Shown here: positions 15,578 through 19,337 of the stretch, one piece after another
How positions within the stretch are numbered: the stretch's first letter is position 1
Layout: every line of letters begins with the position of its first letter
Source: JACNKV01 sp964645915
GTDB taxonomy: Bacteria; Fidelibacterota; Marinisomatia; Marinisomatales; JACNKV01
Direction: 5' to 3'
NCBI GenBank assembly: GCA_964645915.1
Contig: CAZYDH010000028.1
Location: forward strand, 1 to 19,337
DNA: 19,337 nt
Notes under the pieces: generated by a model
Seen by the model: only the letters and a program-made list of their open reading frames with translations
Told to the model about the DNA's origin: nothing
Databases searched by the model: none
Program-made: the position numbers and the translations under genes

Positions 15578-16159
15578 TTAAATAAAAAGCTTACGGATCA
15601 CTATACGATTATTAATGATGTACATGATTCCTGTATAGACAGTAAATACTGTGACTATTCCCGTTAAATAGTATATAATTTTCAATTCTTTTATGACATT
15701 AATAATAGAGATGATCCAATCAACAGAAAGCCCTTTAAAACCCAGAAACGTCAATGTCAATATAATCAGAGAAATTTGAACAGCAGTTTTGGCTTTAGCG
15801 ATATTACTTGTTACCATCGTCAGTCCTTTTCTTTTCATAGCCATTCGAAGTCCTGTAACAAAAAGATCTCGGAATAAAATTAGGGCAACCATCCAATAAT
15901 CAACGATACCTATAATCGCAAATGAGATGAAAGCAGAAGAAACTAAGATTTTATCTGCTAAAGGATCTAAAAATGCACCCTCAGGAGTTATCATGTTGTA
16001 TTTTCTGGCATAATATCCGTCATAAGCATCTGTTATAGACGCTACAATAAATATGGCTAATGCAATTATATTTGCATATGAAAAAGTTGAGAATAAACAG
16101 ATTATAAAAAATGGCGTTAATAGAATACGGAATACAGTTAATATATTTGGTAGATTTAT
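15578..16159 (-). CDS. pgsA: CDP-diacylglycerol–glycerol-3-phosphate 3-phosphatidyltransferase, with a non-canonical start codon
   Basis: This membrane enzyme makes phosphatidylglycerol phosphate from CDP-diacylglycerol and glycerol-3-phosphate. Read from an ATA at 16159-16157 it has 193 aa, begins with the classic NLPNILTVFR stretch, and carries the full CDP-alcohol phosphotransferase motif: D44, D47-G48, A51-R52, G61, D65 and D69. The first ATG in frame (15994, residue 56) would remove the first helix and D44 to R52. No ATG, GTG or TTG occurs between an in-frame TGA at 16201-16199 and that ATG. A GGAGG at 16168-16172 lies eight bases before the ATA and five before an ATT at 16162-16160. The ATA overlaps the recR stop as ATAA, mirroring the ATGA overlaps elsewhere in this operon. 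Enzyme identity is firm; the start codon is inferred. Confidence 0.9.
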   Translation of the reverse strand: MNLPNILTVFRILLTPFFIICLFSTFSYANIIALAIFIVASITDAYDGYYARKYNMITPEGAFLDPLADKILVSSAFISFAIIGIVDYWMVALILFRDLFVTGLRMAMKRKGLTMVTSNIAKAKTAVQISLIILTLTFLGFKGLSVDWIISIINVIKELKIIYYLTGIVTVFTVYTGIMYIINNRIVIRKLFI

Positions 16160-16749
16160 AATGACGTCCTCCCTTCCATTGCACGGATCAATGTTGCATC
16201 ATCCGTGTATTCAAGATCACTGCCGACAGGCAATCCTCTTGCCAAACGAGTTACCCGAATATCTTTATCCTGTAGTACTTTACCAAGATACAATGCCGTG
16301 GTATCTCCTTCAATACTCGGATTGGTAGCAATCACAATCTCCATACCATCTTGAACTCTTTGAATTAATCCGTCAATATTCAAATCATCAGGTCCTATTC
16401 CATCCAAAGGAGACAGCACACCACCAAGCACATGATAAACCCCGTTAAAACGATTGGTTCGTTCAAATGCAAATATATCTGAAGCGTCTTCTACCACACA
16501 AATCAGGTCTTTATGTCGTTTTGTGTCTGAGCAAATTCGACACGGATCTTGTTCGGTAATCCCTCCGCAAATGGAGCAGAAAATAATCTTCGTTTTTACA
16601 TTTAGAAGTGCTTCTGCCATTTGGGCAATTTGTTCATTTTGCGATTTCAAAACGTAAAAGGACATCCTTTGGGCAGTCTTTTTCCCAATTCCCGGAAATT
16701 TTGAAAACTCTTCAATAAGTTTTTCTACACTATCTGGAATTAAAGTCAT
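16156..16749 (-). CDS. recR: Recombination mediator RecR
   Basis: RecR works with RecO/RecF to load RecA onto gapped DNA. Domains are in the usual order: helix-hairpin-helix (FPGIGKKTAQRMSF, residues 18-31), a four-cysteine zinc finger (C58, C61, C70, C73), a Toprim domain from about residue 82 (CVVEDASDI with E87 and D88), and the C-terminal Walker-like region. The 197-aa length is standard. It starts one base after the ybaB stop and its own stop overlaps the proposed pgsA start. dnaX-ybaB-recR is one of the best conserved bacterial gene strings. Confidence 0.96.
   Translation of the reverse strand: MTLIPDSVEKLIEEFSKFPGIGKKTAQRMSFYVLKSQNEQIAQMAEALLNVKTKIIFCSICGGITEQDPCRICSDTKRHKDLICVVEDASDIFAFERTNRFNGVYHVLGGVLSPLDGIGPDDLNIDGLIQRVQDGMEIVIATNPSIEGDTTALYLGKVLQDKDIRVTRLARGLPVGSDLEYTDDATLIRAMEGRTSL
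16168..16172 (-). promoter_or_regulatory. Shine-Dalgarno that positions the pgsA start
   Basis: GGAGG, read on the minus strand inside the last codons of recR. It is five bases before ATT (16162) and eight bases before ATA (16159), while the first ATG lies about 170 bases downstream. It is the main sequence evidence that pgsA begins at a near-cognate codon here. Confidence 0.7.
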
Positions 16750-16750
16750 C

Positions 16751-17077
16751 TTACATCCCCGGAATTTTCATTCCCCCAAGCATATTTCCGGTCACAGCGT
16801 TCATTTGATTTTGTGACTCTTCTTGTGCGCTAGCAATTGCTTTGTTCACAGCGGAAATGATCAAATCTTCTAATAATTCCTTCTCTTCTTCCATTGCTTC
16901 TTTATCAATGGTGAGTTCAAGAATCTCCATTTTTCCATTCGCAACGACTTTAACCATACCCCCTCCGGAGTCTGCAGAGACAACCATATCATCGAGGTTA
17001 TTTTGAATATCCTCGATCTTTTTCTGCATATCCCGAGCTTGTTTCAACATATTGGTCATATTTCCTTTATTAAACAT
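16751..17077 (-). CDS. YbaB/EbfC nucleoid-associated protein
   Basis: A 108-aa DNA-binding protein of the YbaB/EbfC family: an N-terminal helix rich in Gln/Lys/Met (MTNMLKQARDMQKKIEDIQ), the beta segment with GGGMVKVVANGKMEILEL, and a C-terminal helix followed by a Gly/Met-rich tail. It binds DNA as a dimer and is nearly always found between dnaX and recR, as here. It begins 8 bp after the dnaX stop, with an AAGG-type ribosome site in that gap. Confidence 0.94.
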   Translation of the reverse strand: MFNKGNMTNMLKQARDMQKKIEDIQNNLDDMVVSADSGGGMVKVVANGKMEILELTIDKEAMEEEKELLEDLIISAVNKAIASAQEESQNQMNAVTGNMLGGMKIPGM

Positions 17078-17085
17078 GCTAATAC

Positions 17086-18756
17086 CTACCTTAATAATTC
17101 TCCTTCGAATTTATCGATTACTTTTCGTAAAACTTCTCTACTATTTGATTCTTGAGATTGCTTTTCGGCTTTCTCTTTCAATTTCTTTTCTTCTAGATCC
17201 GGTGACACACTTAATTCAAATTTACACCGTATTTCTTTATTAAATATTCCGAGTATTTTTCTTTCAATAACAGCTTTATTCCTATCCAGAACAGTTAAAT
17301 TAAAATTAGACCCGCTGTTTATATTTATACAAAGTTTAGGTCCTGTAATTGAAACTGGCACACTATTTTCAAGTATCATTCCCAAGGACGGTCTACTTTC
17401 ATTTACTGCACCAATAACATCGGACCAACGATCCTTTAACTCATCTATACTGACCAATGTTTCAGAAGATTCTTCCTTTTTCAGAATTTTTTCCGGTTCA
17501 TCTATTTTTTCTTCGATAGGTTTCTCGGGTATATCTTCTTTTGGATGAGGTTCTTCTACAGGCATATCGATCGGTTTGTGTACGGACGTAGAAATTTTTG
17601 TCGGTTTCTTTTTAGTAACTTTATTTCTTTTCGGTGCGGAAATTCCTGATAAGATTTCATCTATTTGAATAGATTGATCCATTTCTAATAACCGTAATAA
17701 GGTCATTTCAAAAAGAATATGCGGTTGAGTCGCTCGTTTTGTGGATGTTTCTAGTTCAATCAATTGCTTGGAGATACGCAGTAAATCACGATTGTCCCAT
17801 CTATTTACTTCGTTTATATATCGTTTCTTAAGGTCGTCACTTAACTCCGTTGCATCTATAGCTTTTGGAATGGATGCAATCAACAGATTATGAATATGTT
17901 GATTTAAACCCAAAACGATTTCATTAACTGGTAATCCGTTAAAACGAATCTCATGTAAGACCTTCATTAAATCTTCACCGGATTGTTCGATTAATGCATC
18001 GGTTAACTGAAAATATACATTATGAGGGATCAATCCTAAAACATTGACCACTTCAGAATATTGGATAGGTTCTTCACAAAAAGAAATAACCTGATCAAGG
18101 ACACTTAATGCATCACGCATACTTCCATCCGCTTTTTGAGCAATGGCTTTTATCGATTCGTCATCGATGGTGATTTTTTCTTCTTTAAGAATTCTCAATA
18201 TATGTTGTTCGATAGATTGAATCGTAATCCGATTAAAATCATAACGCTGACACCGTGATATGATCGTGGCAGGAACTTTATGAATATCCGTTGTGGCAAA
18301 AATAAATTTTCCGTGGGGAGGTGGTTCTTCCAATGTTCTTAACAAGGCATTAAATGCCGGAGTGGTTAGCATATGAACTTCATCGATGATGATGATTTTA
18401 TATCTCGAATTCATTGGAGGATATTGTATCAACTCTCTTAGGTTTCGTATTTCATCAATACCTCGATTAGAAGCACCATCAATTTCAAGGACATCCATAT
18501 TTCTTCCATCGGTAATTTCAGTGCAATTATTACATTTATTGCACGAGTTTCCCGGTGTATTCGTACAGTTTAAAGCTTTAGCAAGTAAACGAGCCGTTGT
18601 GGTTTTACCTACTCCACGCGGACCGGTAAAAATATATCCTTGGGCAATACGATCTTTGGCAAATGCATTGACTAACGTGCGGGTAATATGGTCTTGTCCA
18701 ACGACGTCAGAAAACGTTTGAGGTCTCCATTTTAGTGATAATATTTGATATGCCAT
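17086..18756 (-). CDS. dnaX: DNA polymerase III subunits gamma and tau
   Basis: The clamp-loader ATPase. Walker A is GPRGVGKT (residues 45-52), the zinc module is C64, C72, C75 and C78, Walker B is DEVH (125-128), sensor 1 lies in FIFATTD and the SRC motif is at 167-169. The AAA+ and collar domains occupy about 1-365; a charged Lys/Glu/Pro-rich linker (about 370-430) and a C-terminal tau-like region of about 120 residues follow. At 556 aa it is shorter than E. coli tau (643). A possible -1 frameshift site in the linker could yield a gamma-like product of about 431 aa. It is the first protein gene after the SRP RNA; no clear promoter is visible in the 77 bp before its ATG. Confidence 0.95.
   Translation of the reverse strand: MAYQILSLKWRPQTFSDVVGQDHITRTLVNAFAKDRIAQGYIFTGPRGVGKTTTARLLAKALNCTNTPGNSCNKCNNCTEITDGRNMDVLEIDGASNRGIDEIRNLRELIQYPPMNSRYKIIIIDEVHMLTTPAFNALLRTLEEPPPHGKFIFATTDIHKVPATIISRCQRYDFNRITIQSIEQHILRILKEEKITIDDESIKAIAQKADGSMRDALSVLDQVISFCEEPIQYSEVVNVLGLIPHNVYFQLTDALIEQSGEDLMKVLHEIRFNGLPVNEIVLGLNQHIHNLLIASIPKAIDATELSDDLKKRYINEVNRWDNRDLLRISKQLIELETSTKRATQPHILFEMTLLRLLEMDQSIQIDEILSGISAPKRNKVTKKKPTKISTSVHKPIDMPVEEPHPKEDIPEKPIEEKIDEPEKILKKEESSETLVSIDELKDRWSDVIGAVNESRPSLGMILENSVPVSITGPKLCININSGSNFNLTVLDRNKAVIERKILGIFNKEIRCKFELSVSPDLEEKKLKEKAEKQSQESNSREVLRKVIDKFEGELLR
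17462..17482 (-). other. Possible -1 ribosomal frameshift site in dnaX
   Basis: Read on the minus strand, G-AAA-AAG at 17482-17476 is in the zero frame as AAA AAG (codons 426-427). A shift to -1 at this point reads four codons and then TGA at 17464-17462, giving a protein of about 431 residues that ends after the AAA+ and collar domains. This resembles the E. coli A-AAA-AAG arrangement that makes gamma. Here the first base is G instead of A, and I see no strong upstream Shine-Dalgarno-like stimulator and only a small GAAGA/TCTTC inverted repeat downstream. Confidence 0.3.
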
Positions 18757-18833
18757 TTGAGTTTGATGTATCCGAATTCTAATCCGACGCTAAAATTACA
18801 ACATTCCGATATTGTACGGCATAAATAAATCAC

Positions 18834-19139
18834 ATTTTCATCAATTGAATTTGGTCGTGCCCACAATCTGACAATGCTGTTCAAGTATTTCCCCGATCAG
18901 TTAGCTCCATTTCAGAATTCTCCCGGCACATCATCTGTTCCATTTACCGCTGCTTCCTTCCGGACCTGACGGGGTTCACAGACAGACAATTGCGAAAGAT
19001 TGAAATTTCAACACCACTTAATCCGGTCAACACAGGCAACCACTGCCTCGTTGTGTCTTTAATCCTGCTATAGCGGATTGCAGGTTACAGGGCACCGCTG
19101 ACTCCCCATCCAGCACGACCAAATTCAATTGATGAAAAT
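18834..19139 (-). repeat. 27-bp perfect inverted repeat enclosing the SRP RNA
   Basis: Positions 18834-18860 and 19113-19139 are exact reverse complements of each other over 27 bp. The inner eight base pairs close the SRP RNA core; the outer 19 extend the helix. If both arms are transcribed the RNA is about 306 nt with a long terminal duplex, a suitable substrate for double-strand RNase processing. Confidence 0.8.
18853..19120 (-). ncRNA. ffs: Signal recognition particle RNA, large (Alu-containing) type
   Basis: The minus strand contains the diagnostic SRP helix 8 sequence GTCAGGTCCGGAAGGAAGC (complement at 18951-18969), the binding site for Ffh. Nearer the 5' end there is an Alu-type domain with the conserved TGTAAC, followed by a helix around CCGCTATAGCAGG. 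The two ends, GGTCGTGC and GCACGACC, pair to close helix 5, giving a core of about 268 nt like the large SRP RNAs of Bacillus and many other bacteria. The terminal pairing extends further outward, so the transcript may be longer. It lies between tRNA-Ala and dnaX on the same strand. Confidence 0.93.
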
Positions 19140-19145
19140 AACGTT

Positions 19146-19164
19146 AAAGAATTTACCATTCTTT
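19146..19164 (-). other. Small hairpin just behind tRNA-Ala
   Basis: AAAGAAT at 19146-19152 and ATTCTTT at 19158-19164 are perfect inverted repeats around a five-base loop, beginning two bases after the tRNA-Ala 3' end in the direction of transcription. The stem is all A/T except one pair and no strong T run follows, so it is more likely a trailer structure for 3'-end processing than a terminator. Confidence 0.35.
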
Positions 19165-19165
19165 G

Positions 19166-19238
19166 TGGAGCCGAGGAGGATCGAACTCCCGACCTCAGCA
19201 TTGCGAACGCTGCGCTCTCCCAACTGAGCTACGGCCCC
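19166..19238 (-). tRNA. tRNA-Ala (anticodon CGC)
   Basis: A complete 73-nt cloverleaf on the minus strand: acceptor GGGGCCG paired with CGGCTCC, D arm GCTC/GAGC, anticodon stem CAGCG/TGCTG with loop TTCGCAA (anticodon CGC, codon GCG), T stem GGGAG/CTCCT with loop TTCGATC, and discriminator A. The third acceptor pair is G3-U70, the alanine identity element. The bases after the discriminator are CAA, so CCA is not encoded and must be added after transcription. Confidence 0.96.
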
Positions 19239-19285
19239 TGAAAACGACCTCGAATTTAATGGATTTATACACTCCACACAATATG

Positions 19286-19337
19286 CGGAGAGAGAGGGAT
19301 TCGAACCCCCGTTACCCGAAGGTAAACCGCATTTCGA
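19286..19337 (-). tRNA. tRNA-Ser (anticodon CGA), cut by the window edge
   Basis: The minus strand enters the window inside an anticodon loop: T33, CGA, AA, then stem TGCGG. A long variable arm with stem GTTTACC/GGGTAAC follows, as in class II serine tRNAs, then T stem GGGGG/CCCTC, acceptor strand TCTCTCC and discriminator G73, which is typical of serine tRNAs. The bases after the discriminator are CAT, so CCA is not encoded. The acceptor 5' strand, D arm and first half of the anticodon arm lie outside the window. Confidence 0.88.

Noticed and set aside
18757..18833. Promoter for dnaX between the SRP RNA and the dnaX ATG
   Set aside because: TTGTAA and TAGAAT boxes can be found but only 14 bp apart; not good enough to call.
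1..19337. CRISPR arrays, insertion sequences, phage or defence genes
   Set aside because: No spaced direct-repeat array, transposase, integrase or terminal repeats were seen; all long frames are assigned or are shadows of assigned genes.

Overview
The window reads as bacterial chromosome of low to moderate G+C. The organism was not identified. A TonB-type energy transducer points to a diderm. The long conserved block dnaX-ybaB-recR-pgsA-pgpA-cinA-thpR-recA-recX, a large Alu-type SRP RNA and tRNA genes without an encoded CCA would fit a lineage near the FCB group (Marinimicrobia/Calditrichota-like). That placement is an inference from gene style only.

Plus strand, about 1-9120. A protein tail with four cysteines (1-102) is followed by a complete Hyb-type (group 1c-like) respiratory uptake [NiFe]-hydrogenase operon in E. 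coli order: hybO (small subunit, Tat signal), hybA (16-Cys ferredoxin-like subunit, Tat signal), hybB (NrfD-type membrane subunit), hybC (large subunit) and hybD (maturation protease). Together these would oxidise H2 on the outer face of the cytoplasmic membrane and pass electrons through HybA and HybB to the quinone pool. No hyp maturation genes or hybE lie in the window. Tightly behind hybD come a four-helix membrane protein, an NAD-dependent epimerase-like protein with an extra C-terminal helical domain, and a YwaF/TIGR02206-type membrane protein. A TonB-like gene follows after a 99-bp gap and ends at a hairpin terminator buried in the convergent gene.

Minus strand, about 19337-9075. Transcription direction is right to left: tRNA-Ser(CGA) (cut by the window edge), tRNA-Ala(CGC), SRP RNA, then dnaX, ybaB, recR, pgsA, pgpA, cinA, thpR, recA, recX, a degenerate PurL-like gene and an FAH-family gene. 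Spacing is very tight, with several 4-bp stop/start overlaps, so this looks like one long housekeeping operon for DNA replication and repair, phospholipid head-group synthesis and nucleotide/RNA repair.

Most worth a second look: pgsA, whose catalytic motif is intact only if translation starts at a non-canonical AUA or AUU codon behind a GGAGG; the PurL-like protein, which has lost the recognisable PurL active-site motifs; the epimerase fused to an RsbRD-like helical domain; a 27-bp perfect terminal stem around the SRP RNA; and a possible -1 frameshift site in dnaX. I saw no CRISPR array, insertion sequence, phage gene or recognisable defence system, and no clear evidence of a wholly new system.
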